A DNA stretch of 33,469 bases from an uncultured Anaerolineae bacterium (GTDB lineage: Bacteria; Chloroflexota; Anaerolineae; Anaerolineales; Villigracilaceae), in assembly GCA_903875215.1 (NCBI GenBank), contig CAIQVH010000027.1, positions 1-33,469 of the forward strand. Reading direction: 5' to 3'. Made by a program: the position numbers and the translations under genes. Numbering within the stretch: position 1 is the first letter of the stretch; every line of letters starts with the position of its first letter. Shown piece by piece: positions 7,031 to 15,442 of this stretch. Below the pieces are notes generated by a model that was not told the origin of the DNA, searched no databases, and saw nothing but the letters and a program-made list of their open reading frames with translations.

Positions 7031-8707
7031 TTATTTCGGCGCCCAGGGCGGCGGGACGCGGGCCGAGAAGTCGGTCATCACTTCTACAACGGCGGGGGCA
7101 TTGGCCGCGAGCGCCTGCCGGATGGCCGGGGCGATGCCTTCGGGTGTCTCCACGCGGAGGCCGAAACAGCCCATATCTTTGGCAATCTGCGCGAAACTGA
7201 CTTTCTCAAAACGATACAGTTCCGTCGGGTCGCCGGGGCGCTCACCGTACATTTTGTGGACATCCTCGATGCCCTGGCTGAAGCCGTTGTTATTGTTGAC
7301 CACCGTGACGGTATGAATGTTGTGGCGGCGGGCCGTCTCCAACTCGGCGAAGTGATACCAGAAGCCGCCATCGCCGGTGAAGCAGAGCACCGGGCGGTCG
7401 GGGGCGGCGCATTTCGCGCCCAGCGAGGCCGGGAAGCCCCAGCCGAGCGAACCCGCCGCGCGGATGAAGGTCTGCGTGGGGCGGGTGATGTGCAGCATGG
7501 TGGCGGCCCAAATTGCGGAGTAGCCGGTGTCGGTGACCAGGATGCCGTTTTCGGGCAGGGCCTCGGTCAGTTCTTTGCAAATCCGCTCGGGGCGGATGGG
7601 GGTTTCGGCGGAGAAACGCAGCGGGTTGACTTCGGCCAGCCAATCGGCAACCAACTGGCGGGTGCGAGCCAGCCAATCCGCATTGCCCGTTGAAGGTTCG
7701 AGCGCGGCCAGCAGGTGCTGGAGCGTGATTTTGGCATCCCCCAGAACGCCGATGGTGTCGGGGTAGTTGCGGCCAAGTTCGGCGGGGTCGATGTCAATCT
7801 GGACAATTTTCACGCCGGGGGCGGGGACTTTCCAACTGTTGGTGGTCTGGTCGCCGGTGGCCGAGCCGATATAAATCACCAGGTCGGCTTCGCAAACGGT
7901 TTTGTTGGCGCACCAGGCCGAGTAATTGCCGGCCACGCCCACGCTGAGCGGGTGGGTTTCGGGGATACTGCCTTTGCCGTCCACCGAAGTGGCAACGGGA
8001 ATCTGGCGCTTTTCGGCCAGGGCGACGAGTTCTGCCGCCGCGCCGGAGATGCGCACCCCGCCACCCGCCACGAGGACGGGACGCTGCGCTGCCCGGATGG
8101 CATCGGCGGCCAGTTTAACGGAAGCCGCATCCGGGGCGGGGCGGAAAGGCGGGATGTGGATAAACTGCCGGTCAACGGCCACAGGCGCGGGGATGGCGGC
8201 CACTTCCAGTTCCCGTGCTTCGCGCCCAATCATATCCAGATGCACCGGGCCGGGTTTGCCGCTGACGGCTTCGCGGAAGGCCTGGCGCAGCAGGTGGGGC
8301 AGTTGCTCCGGGGCGACAACATCCGCGTTATATTTGGTGACCGGCTCAAACATCGGCCAGTGGTTGATTTCCTGGTAGGAGTTGCGATACTGCCAGAACG
8401 GGGGCTTTTTACCGGTCAGGGCGATGACCGGGCTGCTGGCGAGGCAGGCATCCTGCAGCCCGGCGGCGAGGTTGGCCGCGCCGACAGATTGCGCCATGCA
8501 GACGCCCGCGCGCCCGCTGATGCGGGCGTAGCCATCGGCCATGTAGGCGGCGGCTTTTTCGCTGTGGGTGACCACGCGGCGGATGCCAAGTTCTTCCAGG
8601 TCAACCATGGCTTTGCGGAGCATGGCATCCACATAGAAAACGTGGGTGACGCCGTAGCCGCTGAAGGTTTCGGCGATGAAGCGCGCGCCGCTGAGATGAT
8701 TTGTCAT
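7031..8707 (-). CDS. Thiamine pyrophosphate enzyme, acetolactate synthase-like
   Basis: A 558-residue three-domain TPP enzyme: Pyr domain about 1-170, central domain about 190-335, PP domain about 370-545. The cofactor motif is GDGG (445-448) followed by NNNNG (471-475), which binds Mg-TPP. The catalytic Glu that activates the thiazolium is present as Glu50 (THSEKAAAYMADGYAR). Its neighbours (garR, hyi) suggest glyoxylate carboligase, yet that enzyme characteristically has Val at this position. The protein is therefore more likely an acetolactate synthase-like carboligase, decarboxylase or lyase of unknown substrate. No regulatory subunit is nearby, which argues against biosynthetic ALS. Good RBS (AAAGGA) before ATG 8707. 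Confidence 0.8.
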   Translation of the reverse strand: MTNHLSGARFIAETFSGYGVTHVFYVDAMLRKAMVDLEELGIRRVVTHSEKAAAYMADGYARISGRAGVCMAQSVGAANLAAGLQDACLASSPVIALTGKKPPFWQYRNSYQEINHWPMFEPVTKYNADVVAPEQLPHLLRQAFREAVSGKPGPVHLDMIGREARELEVAAIPAPVAVDRQFIHIPPFRPAPDAASVKLAADAIRAAQRPVLVAGGGVRISGAAAELVALAEKRQIPVATSVDGKGSIPETHPLSVGVAGNYSAWCANKTVCEADLVIYIGSATGDQTTNSWKVPAPGVKIVQIDIDPAELGRNYPDTIGVLGDAKITLQHLLAALEPSTGNADWLARTRQLVADWLAEVNPLRFSAETPIRPERICKELTEALPENGILVTDTGYSAIWAATMLHITRPTQTFIRAAGSLGWGFPASLGAKCAAPDRPVLCFTGDGGFWYHFAELETARRHNIHTVTVVNNNNGFSQGIEDVHKMYGERPGDPTELYRFEKVSFAQIAKDMGCFGLRVETPEGIAPAIRQALAANAPAVVEVMTDFSARVPPPWAPK

Positions 8708-8727
8708 AAAGATTCCTTTCGATTGGC

Positions 8728-8821
8728 GTAGGGGCGACCCGCCTGGGCATAAAAGTCAAGATTGCTGGCAAGGCTGCCTGGCATAACTAGCCGCCGGAGG
8801 GCCTTGATGGGTCGCCCTTAC
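8728..8821. repeat. Class B ~94-bp inverted-terminal repeat element, copy 1
   Basis: A 94-bp element that starts GTAGGGGCGACCCGCC and ends with the inverted arm GGGTCGCCCTTAC. It starts 3 nt after the stop of the C45 gene (in transcription order) and fills the gap to the RBS of the TPP gene. The interior shares CTGGGCATAAAA with copy 3 but otherwise diverges. MITE-like; it carries no coding capacity. Confidence 0.8.
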
Positions 8822-8824
8822 GGT

Positions 8825-9943
8825 TTAGAAGGTGTATGTGCGGAACGGCGTGGAGCAGGGCGGGCCGCCAGCGATGTTCAGGCGCGGACTTTGCGCATCC
8901 AGTTCCATGATGAGGCAGCCGAGGGTGTAATTGCCTTTGCCGAGGTGATGCAGGCAGACCGGGGCGGTGTGGTCGCTGAGAATCTCGGCGGCGCGGCGCA
9001 CATCCAGCGGCAGGTCGGCTTCGACATCGCGTTTCAGGGCGACGAACCGGTCGAAGGTGGTCTGGCGGGCTTTCATCTGCGCCACCATCTGCGGGGCTTC
9101 GCGCTCGCCGCGCTCCATGAGCGCATTCCAACTGCGGGTGTCATCGTTTTGGAGCGGGTGGTTGGTGTGGAACACCCGTTGAGTCTCTGGCTGGGGCGGA
9201 ATTTCCACCACTTTGTGGGCGGAACATTCCAGGTCGGTGACGCGTTTGGGGTCGCCGATGACATAATTCTGGCCGGAGGCGTGCGGGATGGATTTCATGA
9301 ACGCCAACACAGCCTCCAGGTTCTTTTGCTGGAGCACCTTGCGGACGATGAAATCTTCGGGCAGGCCGCGCGGGTTGAAATCCAGTTGCAGGACGGTGTT
9401 GCAGCAAATGCCGACGCCCTGATTGTTCATCCCGGCCAGCGAGAGTTTCCCGGCAACGGTGAACACCAGGCTTTCGACATCCGAATCCGGTTCGTGGACG
9501 CGCAGGAGCATCTGGAAACCGTCATAATACAGCGGCGAATCCATGTTCTGGGCAATCAGGCTGCGCCCGGTTTCGCTTGTGCCGAGGCAGGAACAGTTTT
9601 CCGGTACCGCGCGCCCGAACTTGACGATTTGCCGGAACCAGGGGTCCTCGTCACTGAGTTGACGCGCCAGGGTCTCGTCAAAGTTGCGCCCGGAACCTTC
9701 GGCGATGCCGCGCACTTCCTCCAGCAGGTCGGGGGCGTATTTTTCGATGGCGGGCATGAAGTCCGTTTCGGCGTACATACGGTCGAAAAAGACCTGGGCG
9801 TCGAGGCCGGTATCCTGCTGGATATTTTCGCGGTACAGGTCGAGGTGGCGGCCTATTTCCTCGCGCAGTTCCTCGCCGTGCTGGCGTCCGCGCTGGCGGG
9901 GGGTGCCTTTCAGTTCGAGCACACGCATTTTGTAGAGGGCCAT
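8825..9943 (-). CDS. C45 family acyltransferase/peptidase
   Basis: A 372-residue Ntn-hydrolase related to acyl-CoA:6-aminopenicillanate acyltransferase (peptidase family C45). These proteins self-cleave before a Cys that becomes the N-terminal nucleophile. Here it is most likely Cys117 in ENCSCLG, followed by the typical GRSLIAQNMD strand. The N-terminal segment (GTPRQRGRQHGEELREEI) is the characteristic propeptide start of the family. Family members hydrolyse or transfer acyl groups on amide bonds; the substrate here is unknown. No signal peptide is seen, so it is probably cytoplasmic. Strong AAAGGAG RBS. It lies among several peptidases, suggesting a role in breakdown of amides or short peptides. 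Confidence 0.8.
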   Translation of the reverse strand: MALYKMRVLELKGTPRQRGRQHGEELREEIGRHLDLYRENIQQDTGLDAQVFFDRMYAETDFMPAIEKYAPDLLEEVRGIAEGSGRNFDETLARQLSDEDPWFRQIVKFGRAVPENCSCLGTSETGRSLIAQNMDSPLYYDGFQMLLRVHEPDSDVESLVFTVAGKLSLAGMNNQGVGICCNTVLQLDFNPRGLPEDFIVRKVLQQKNLEAVLAFMKSIPHASGQNYVIGDPKRVTDLECSAHKVVEIPPQPETQRVFHTNHPLQNDDTRSWNALMERGEREAPQMVAQMKARQTTFDRFVALKRDVEADLPLDVRRAAEILSDHTAPVCLHHLGKGNYTLGCLIMELDAQSPRLNIAGGPPCSTPFRTYTF

Positions 9944-9956
9944 AAAATCTCCTTTG

Positions 9957-10037
9957 CCCTCATCCCCGGCCCTTCCCCAGAGGGGGGAAGGGAGTAAATT
10001 CCCTTCTCCCCCCGGGAGAAGGGTTAGGGATGAGGGG
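9957..10037. repeat. Class A cruciform repeat, copy 2
   Basis: Outer arms CCCTCATCCC and GGGATGAGGG enclose hairpins CCCTTCCCC...GGGGGAAGGG and CCCTTCTCC...GGGAGAAGGG. Compared with copy 3 both an outer-arm pair and a hairpin pair have changed on both sides, which keeps base pairing. It abuts the stop codon of the upstream M29 gene with no gap. Confidence 0.85.
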
Positions 10038-11165
10038 CTATTTCCGGTTCAACGCCGTGAACGGCTCCAGCACAAAAATTCCATCTTTGCGCAGCAGTTT
10101 CCCATCCAGCCAGATTTCGCCGCCGCCGTGCGCGGGGTCTTGCATACAGACCTGGTCCCAGTGGATGGAGGAACGGTTGCCGTTGTAGGCGTCGTTGTAG
10201 CAGTTGCCGGGGGTGAAGTGAAAGGAACCGGCGATTTTTTCGTCGTAGTGGATGTCGTTCATCGGACGGGTGACATCCGGGTTGATGCCCAGGGCAAACT
10301 CACCGATGTAGGATGCGCCTTCATCGGTCTGGAAAATGGCATTCAGCGCGGCTTCATCACCCACCCGGCAGGTGGCGCGCACGATTTTGCCCTTTTCAAA
10401 CTCCAGGCGGATGCCCTCAAACGTCCGCCCCATGTAGATGGACGGAACCGTGAAGGCCACATAGCCCTCAACGCTCTCGCGCACCGGGGCGGTGTACAAT
10501 TCGCCATCGGGGTAACTGTTGGCCGCCGCGCCAATGATGGTGTTGATGCCTTTTTTGCTAAAGCGCAGGTCAGTTCCGGGGCCAACAATGTGCACCCGGT
10601 CGGCGGCGTCGAGCACCGCCTTGGCGGGCAGGGCGGCGGCGTGCATGGCGGCATAATCCACCAGCGAGATGTCCATCACGAATTTGTAGAACTCGGCATA
10701 GGTCATCCCGGCTTTTTCGGCCTGGAGCGGGGTCGGCCAGTCGAGCACCACCCACTTCTTTTCGTTGGTGAAGCGGTGGAACAACTGCCCAAATTTCTGC
10801 TGGTAAGCCATCAGCGTTTTGACGGTTGCCCCGGCGTAGGGCGTGTCCGTTTCTTTCGAGCGGATGACCACCACGGCTTCGACGCCATCCATCATCAGGT
10901 TCAGCGGGTCAACATACGTCCCAATCGCTTCAGCCAGGATTTTGTCGTCATCCTGCGGCAGGGAAGCGAGAAAGAGCCGGGTCAGTTCCTCATCCATCAC
11001 ATAAGTTATGGGGATGGCTCCCGCCTGGACACATTGCTCCGCAAAGGCTTTTGCCAACGGGTAGGCGCTGTACCCCGCCGCAATCAGACAGCGCTCGCCC
11101 CTTTGCAGTTTCAGCGAATAATGGGCCATTCTCTCGGCTAAGACATCCAATCGGTCAAATTCCAT
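10038..11165 (-). CDS. M29 family aminopeptidase (copy 1)
   Basis: A 375-residue metalloaminopeptidase of family M29 (AmpS/AmpT type, dinuclear metal). The family ligands are present: Glu222 (PDGELYTAP), Glu289 (IGEFALGIN), His316 (GSFHFTPG) and the His335-x-Asp337 pair (SIHWDQV). I chose ATG 11165 (MEFDRLDVLAERM) because AAGGA lies 8 nt upstream; the frame extends to 11210 but reads into a repeat. The length is slightly under the ~410 residues usual for the family. No signal peptide, so cytoplasmic. It shares clear similarity with the second M29 gene at 15443-16549, so the two are paralogues, likely with different peptide preferences. Confidence 0.85.
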   Translation of the reverse strand: MEFDRLDVLAERMAHYSLKLQRGERCLIAAGYSAYPLAKAFAEQCVQAGAIPITYVMDEELTRLFLASLPQDDDKILAEAIGTYVDPLNLMMDGVEAVVVIRSKETDTPYAGATVKTLMAYQQKFGQLFHRFTNEKKWVVLDWPTPLQAEKAGMTYAEFYKFVMDISLVDYAAMHAAALPAKAVLDAADRVHIVGPGTDLRFSKKGINTIIGAAANSYPDGELYTAPVRESVEGYVAFTVPSIYMGRTFEGIRLEFEKGKIVRATCRVGDEAALNAIFQTDEGASYIGEFALGINPDVTRPMNDIHYDEKIAGSFHFTPGNCYNDAYNGNRSSIHWDQVCMQDPAHGGGEIWLDGKLLRKDGIFVLEPFTALNRK

Positions 11166-11181
11166 ATTGAGATTCCTTATG

Positions 11182-11262
11182 AACCTAAACACAAAGGACA
11201 CAAAGGTCACGAAGGAAAACCTTTTGTCTTTCCCCTTTGTGTACTTCGTGTCCTTCGTGGTT
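11182..11262. repeat. Class C CACAAAGG/CACGAAGG inverted repeat, copy 1
   Basis: Arms of about 29 nt (AACC...CACGAAGG at 11182-11215 and CCTTTGTG...GTGGTT at 11234-11262) are imperfect inverted repeats made of ACAAAGG/ACGAAGG units. The right arm overlaps the stop codon of the M28 gene, so the last base pairs of the element are read as the end of that gene. Confidence 0.75.
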
Positions 11263-12448
11263 AATCGGTTTTGTATGAACGTTCATCCGCCACCATCCCT
11301 GCCAGCGCCTGGGAGATTTCGGCCAGGCGGTCAAAGTCGATGTGGTCGATGGTATCCGCCGGGGTGTGGATATAGTTTGAGCGCGCCGTAGACGAGTCGA
11401 AAATAAACAACGCCGGGATGCCCGCCTGCCAGAACGGCGCGTGGTCAGAGTTCAAGCCCATCGGCTGGTAGGCCACCACCTGCTGGTAATCCAGCGGGGC
11501 ATGGAGCCAGCCGTAGGGCAGGTTAATGTCGTCCTTTTCGCAGTTTTCCGTGAAAACCGCTCCCAGGTGTTGGGAGGGCTGGTGCGTTACCAGCATGGAG
11601 AAATTGCCGATTTCCTTTTGCGGGTCGGTGCGATATTGTTTGCTGAACGACTCAAAACCCAGACCGCCCAGTTGACCCTGGGACTTCGGCTCGTAACGGA
11701 AAACCCCCGGCTCGTCCACGTTGACATTGAAAGCAATTTTCTTGCCCGTCTCCAGGGCTTCCTTCACCCAGCGCGTGCTGCCGATGCGGCTGCGCGTCCC
11801 GATAGCCGATTCCACGGTAACGGTCTCGTACAGCGGCGCAATCTCCTCGATGTGGGCGCGCAGGTTGGCTGGAACCGCTTCTCCAAGTTCTGCCAGCGCC
11901 TGGCGGTAGCCCTCGGCCTGGGTTTTGCCCGAATTCAGGATTTCTATCGCCCGCGCCTGGATTTTCTGCCCGGCTTTGGCGCACGCCCAACTGGTGTAGC
12001 GCTTCTGCCCATCCAGCACGCCGTGCCGCAGGGCGCTTTGCTGGACTTTGGTGTAAATGACGGGATTGCTGCTCTCCTCCAGGCTGACCGCCACGATGTA
12101 GACCGGCGGCGGGTTGTCCATCTGCGATAGCAGCCGCGCGGCTTCGAGAATGACCGCAATCCCGGCGGCATCATCGTTCGCGCCGGGAGAAAGCACACTA
12201 TCGTAGTGGGCGGTCAGCACGGCGGCGGGTTTTTCGCCCACCGGGCCGAGACTGCCCTCGATGTTGCGGAAGGGACGTTCCCAGCCTTCGATGGTGAAAA
12301 CCTGCTCGCGAACGGTCAACCCGTACTCGCGCATTTTCGCGGCGATGTAGTCAGCGGCTTTGTCCAACGCTTCGGGGCTTTCAACGGGGTGACGCATCCC
12401 TTCGAGGTGGTAGACGGTCTGGTAGATGATTTCGGGGTTTGAATTCAT
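11261..12448 (-). CDS. M28 family metallopeptidase
   Basis: A 395-residue zinc aminopeptidase of family M28. Ligands: His81 and Asp83 (TAHYDS), bridging Asp92 (GANDDAAG), catalytic Glu124 with Glu125 (SLEESSNP), and His361 in the closing YIHTPADTIDHID motif. Start chosen at ATG 12448 (MNSNPEIIYQ), where AAAGGAG lies 7 nt upstream; the frame reaches 12478. An insertion of about 90 residues between the Glu pair and the distal motifs is rich in charged helices. No signal peptide is visible, unlike many secreted M28 enzymes, so it may act on imported peptides. Its stop lies within a class C repeat. Confidence 0.85.
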   Translation of the reverse strand: MNSNPEIIYQTVYHLEGMRHPVESPEALDKAADYIAAKMREYGLTVREQVFTIEGWERPFRNIEGSLGPVGEKPAAVLTAHYDSVLSPGANDDAAGIAVILEAARLLSQMDNPPPVYIVAVSLEESSNPVIYTKVQQSALRHGVLDGQKRYTSWACAKAGQKIQARAIEILNSGKTQAEGYRQALAELGEAVPANLRAHIEEIAPLYETVTVESAIGTRSRIGSTRWVKEALETGKKIAFNVNVDEPGVFRYEPKSQGQLGGLGFESFSKQYRTDPQKEIGNFSMLVTHQPSQHLGAVFTENCEKDDINLPYGWLHAPLDYQQVVAYQPMGLNSDHAPFWQAGIPALFIFDSSTARSNYIHTPADTIDHIDFDRLAEISQALAGMVADERSYKTD

Positions 12449-12525
12449 CAGGTTTCTCCTTTGGAGGGTGCATCGCACCAGATAGAGTTCGTTTTTGATA
12501 ACTTAAGAAGCAACGGTTTTCAGCA

Positions 12526-12646
12526 CAAAAAGGCAAAAACTGGACACGGATTACGCGGATTACACGGAAAAAGCACGGATTTAAGAGCTTAAAAACAGGT
12601 TATATCCGTGTTCATCCGTCAAATCCGTGTACAAAGGCTTTTTGCA
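12526..12646. repeat. Class C-like ACACGGATT inverted repeat, copy 2
   Basis: ACACGGATTACGCGGATTAC (from 12544) pairs imperfectly with ATCCGTGTTCATCCGTC...ATCCGTGT (12604-12630). A looser outer arm GCAAAAA/TTTTTGC extends it. It lies downstream of the amidohydrolase stop with a gap of about 16 nt to the outer arm. The gap to the M28 start contains nothing else. Confidence 0.65.
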
Positions 12647-12661
12647 TTGGATGAACTCCGG

Positions 12662-13873
12662 TTACTTTTGCAAAAGGGCTTCCATCATGCTGCGGGTGGG
12701 GACGTGCCTGCGGTGGCTTTCCCGCACCGGGATGATTTCGCCGTTTTTGATGGTGATTTGCGGCGACAGGAACACACTGGCCGGAATGAGATTTCCCGCC
12801 CGCCCGTCGTGGAGCAGGAATTCGCCTTCGTGGTAGCCCAAAATGCTGATGTCGGCGGCCAGGCCGGGGCGCAGGCTGCCGCGTTGATCCTGCTCGCCGA
12901 GCATTTTCGCCGGGTTGCAGGAGGCGGCCCGGATGGCGTCCCCCAGCGACAGGCCGAGCGCCATGAATTTGCTGGCAACGGCGGCCACGTTATAGAAATG
13001 CGGCTGCTGCTCGGGCAGTTTGACCACGTCGGTGCCGAAGGCCTGGGGCGCGAATCCGCGCTGGAGGGCGGCGCGCGCCAGGTTGAAGTTGATATGCCCA
13101 CGGCCGGGAGCGGCGTCGAGGTAGACTCCACGCCCCAGGGCGGATTCCAGCCCCGGCAGGGGCGAACCATCTAAACGGAAGACACCGCCGGGCTTGTCGG
13201 TAAAAGCATGGGTCAGGATGTCGCCCTTTTCCAGCATCCCCAACATGCGGGTGATGAAAGCGTCGATTTCATCCGCAGGAACCGGCTCGTTGAAGCCCAT
13301 CCCCAGGTGAACCATGAGCGGCAATCCGGCTTTGTGGGCGATGCGCACGGCCATTTTGACAACATCCACTTTGACGGCGTAAATCAGTTCGGCGATGGCG
13401 CGCAGTTTAATGCCGCGCACCACGTCGCGGTTGGTGTCGATGACCCGCAGGAATTCGGCTTCGTCGAGGATGTCGAAGCCGGTTTCGGGCAGGACGACTT
13501 CGCCGAAGGGCGAGATGTTGAGAAAGACGAAAACATCCGTTTTGGCCGGTTCGATGGCGTATTTGCGGAAGGGGTGCAGGTGCAGGTAGCCAACGCTGCC
13601 CGCATCGCTGACGGCGGTACAGCCAGCGGTGATGCCCGCTTCGTCTGGGTCAACCGCCAGCGAGACCAGGTCGCGGGAAACGTGGGCGTGCAGGTCAATC
13701 AGGCCGGGGCAGACCAGTTGGCCGGTGGCGTCGAGGGTCTGGGCGGCTTCGGTAGCGGCGGGCGCATCCAGGGCGGAGATTTTCCCGTCGGCGATGGCGA
13801 TGTTTGTGATGCGGTCAATGTTTTGGGAGGGGTCAACGACTCGTCCGTTTTTAATCAACAAATCTACTGGCAT
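12662..13873 (-). CDS. Amidohydrolase/deacetylase family metallohydrolase
   Basis: A 403-residue TIM-barrel amidohydrolase of the dihydroorotase-like group. Metal ligands: His62-x-His64 (DLHAHV), the probable carboxylated Lys156 (RGIKLRA), His189 (MVHLG), His222 (THAFTD) and a late Asp in FGTDVVK. The overall pattern fits the amidohydrolase/deacetylase group to which the Atu3266 and EF0837 proteins belong, some of which remove N- or O-acetyl groups. The exact substrate is unknown. Good RBS (AGGAG) before ATG 13873. Between an aminotransferase and peptidases, it could remove an acyl group before transamination. Confidence 0.8.
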   Translation of the reverse strand: MPVDLLIKNGRVVDPSQNIDRITNIAIADGKISALDAPAATEAAQTLDATGQLVCPGLIDLHAHVSRDLVSLAVDPDEAGITAGCTAVSDAGSVGYLHLHPFRKYAIEPAKTDVFVFLNISPFGEVVLPETGFDILDEAEFLRVIDTNRDVVRGIKLRAIAELIYAVKVDVVKMAVRIAHKAGLPLMVHLGMGFNEPVPADEIDAFITRMLGMLEKGDILTHAFTDKPGGVFRLDGSPLPGLESALGRGVYLDAAPGRGHINFNLARAALQRGFAPQAFGTDVVKLPEQQPHFYNVAAVASKFMALGLSLGDAIRAASCNPAKMLGEQDQRGSLRPGLAADISILGYHEGEFLLHDGRAGNLIPASVFLSPQITIKNGEIIPVRESHRRHVPTRSMMEALLQK

Positions 13874-13889
13874 GATGGCTCCTGTTTTC

Positions 13890-13964
13890 CCTCACCCCGG
13901 CCCTCCCCCGAAGGGGGAGGGGGAAAGTCCCCTCTCCCGCTGGGAGAGGGCGGAGGGTGAGGGC
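13890..13964. repeat. Class A cruciform repeat, copy 3
   Basis: The most perfect copy. Outer arms CCCTCACCC and GGGTGAGGG surround hairpins CCCTCCCCC-gaa-GGGGGAGGG and CCCTCTCCC-gct-GGGAGAGGG. It begins 4 nt after the stop of the aminotransferase gene and ends just before the RBS of the amidohydrolase. Confidence 0.88.
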
Positions 13965-13968
13965 GTTT

Positions 13969-15345
13969 TCACATTATCAAGTGCGGCGTGAGGTCGGCGG
14001 CGTAGGGCTTGAGGGTGTAGAGCGCGGCGCGCAGGGCGGCCAGGGTCTGGTCAACTTCGGCGGCGGTCATGGGCGTGGACAGGTTGAACATGCCACGGTT
14101 GGCGGCGAAAATGCCCTGGTTGAGCAGTTCCAGGTGCAGCAGGCGCGGCAGTTCGGCGGCTTTTTGTTTCCAGCGCACCACATCGGCGGCGGAGGTGACT
14201 TTTTCGGCTGTCCAGTGGATGTAGGCCAGCGAGCCTTCGCCGGTGGCGCAGCCGTGGATACCGGCCTCGGCAAAGGCTTCGTCAACCCCTCGGCGGAATT
14301 CTGCGCCGAGTTGGTTGATGTGGTCAATGGCCTGGGGCGTGAGCGCGCTGACCGAGGCCATCCCGGCGGCCATCGCCAGCGGGTTGCCGTTGAAGGTGCC
14401 GGAGTGGTGGAATCCGTTCGGGCGGGCGGGGTCGTACAGGCTCATGATTTCGGCGCGCCCGCCAAAAGCGCCGATGGCCAGCCCGCCGCCAATCAGCTTG
14501 CCGAGGGCGGTCAGGTCGGGGATAACGCCGGTTTTGGCCTGGTAGCCGCCTTCGTGCAGGCGGAACGTGACCACTTCGTCGAAAATCAGCAGGACGCCGT
14601 AGCGGTCGGCCAGGGTGCGCAGGCCCGGCAGGAAATCGTCGCTGGCCACCACCATCCCGGCGGAGTTCATCAGCGGCTCGGTGATGATGGCGGCGATTTC
14701 CCCGGCGCGGGCTTTGAGCAGCATCTCGACGCTTTCCAGGTCGTTGAAACGCGCCACCGCCACCGCGCCCAGCACGGCCTCGGCCACGCCATCGGCTTCG
14801 ACTTTGGGAATGGGCAGGCGGCTGTCGCTTAAGTCTGGGGTGATGTTGACTTCGGTCATGTCGTGCGAGCCGTGATAGCCGCCGTCCATTTTCAGGATGA
14901 CGGGTTTGCCGGTGAAGGCGCGGGCGGCGCGCATGGCCATCATGGTGGCCTCGGTGCCGGAGTTGGTGTAACGCAACTGGTCCACGCCGGGCAGGCGTTT
15001 GGTCAGCAGGTCGGCCAGTTGGAACTGCCCTTCGGCAGGCGCGCCGTAGACCACGCTGTTGACGGCTTGCGCCTGGACGGCGGCGGTGATGGCCGGGTGG
15101 GCGTGTCCGTGCACCAGCGAGGTGTAGTTGTTCTGGAAGTCGAGGTAGGTGTGTCCGTCTACATCGGTCAGGGTGCAGCCTGCGCCGCGCGCCATGTAGA
15201 TGGGATAGGGCAGGTGGTAGGTGGCCCAGCGCGTATCGCCGCCGGGTAGGGATGTCTTGGCCTGGGCATCCAGTGCGCGGGATTGGGGGGTGCGCTCGGT
15301 GTAGCGGGCGAGGATTTGGTCTTTGACGGGGTGATTGGTGGGCAT
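13969..15345 (-). CDS. Class III PLP aminotransferase, GSAM-like
   Basis: A 458-residue fold-type I PLP enzyme related to glutamate-1-semialdehyde aminomutase and aspartate/ornithine-type aminotransferases. Motifs: NSGTEA (128-133) for phosphate binding, GGYHGSHD (155-162), Asp256 in FDEVVTFR, and the Schiff-base Lys283 in ALGKLIGGG. Start set at ATG 15345 (MPTNHPVKDQ), where GGAGATTTC gives an RBS; the frame to 15486 only translates the class C repeat. Being among catabolic hydrolases rather than haem genes, it is more probably an omega/beta-amino-acid aminotransferase than HemL. Confidence 0.8.
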   Translation of the reverse strand: MPTNHPVKDQILARYTERTPQSRALDAQAKTSLPGGDTRWATYHLPYPIYMARGAGCTLTDVDGHTYLDFQNNYTSLVHGHAHPAITAAVQAQAVNSVVYGAPAEGQFQLADLLTKRLPGVDQLRYTNSGTEATMMAMRAARAFTGKPVILKMDGGYHGSHDMTEVNITPDLSDSRLPIPKVEADGVAEAVLGAVAVARFNDLESVEMLLKARAGEIAAIITEPLMNSAGMVVASDDFLPGLRTLADRYGVLLIFDEVVTFRLHEGGYQAKTGVIPDLTALGKLIGGGLAIGAFGGRAEIMSLYDPARPNGFHHSGTFNGNPLAMAAGMASVSALTPQAIDHINQLGAEFRRGVDEAFAEAGIHGCATGEGSLAYIHWTAEKVTSAADVVRWKQKAAELPRLLHLELLNQGIFAANRGMFNLSTPMTAAEVDQTLAALRAALYTLKPYAADLTPHLIM

Positions 15346-15363
15346 GAAATCTCCAAAAATCTC

Positions 15364-15436
15364 AAACACGAAGGGCACGAAGTACACCAAGGGGCCGGTT
15401 TTGTTTTCCTTCGTGTCCGTGGTGTCCTTTGTGTTT
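15364..15436. repeat. Class C inverted repeat, copy 3
   Basis: AAACACGAAGGGCACGAAG... (15364-15392) pairs with CCTTCGTGTCCGTGG...GTGTTT (15408-15436) around a GC/T-rich loop. It lies 6 nt beyond the stop of the second M29 gene and fills the space before the aminotransferase RBS. Confidence 0.78.
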
Positions 15437-15442
15437 AGAAAA

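Noticed and set aside
7031-8707. Naming the TPP enzyme gcl
   Set aside because: Glu50 is present where Gcl has Val, so the context alone is not enough.
11182-11262. Repeats considered as a CRISPR array
   Set aside because: Copies are single, palindromic, dispersed between genes, with no regular spacers and no cas genes.
13969-15345. Naming the aminotransferase hemL
   Set aside because: Family motifs are shared by several class III enzymes and no haem biosynthesis gene is nearby.
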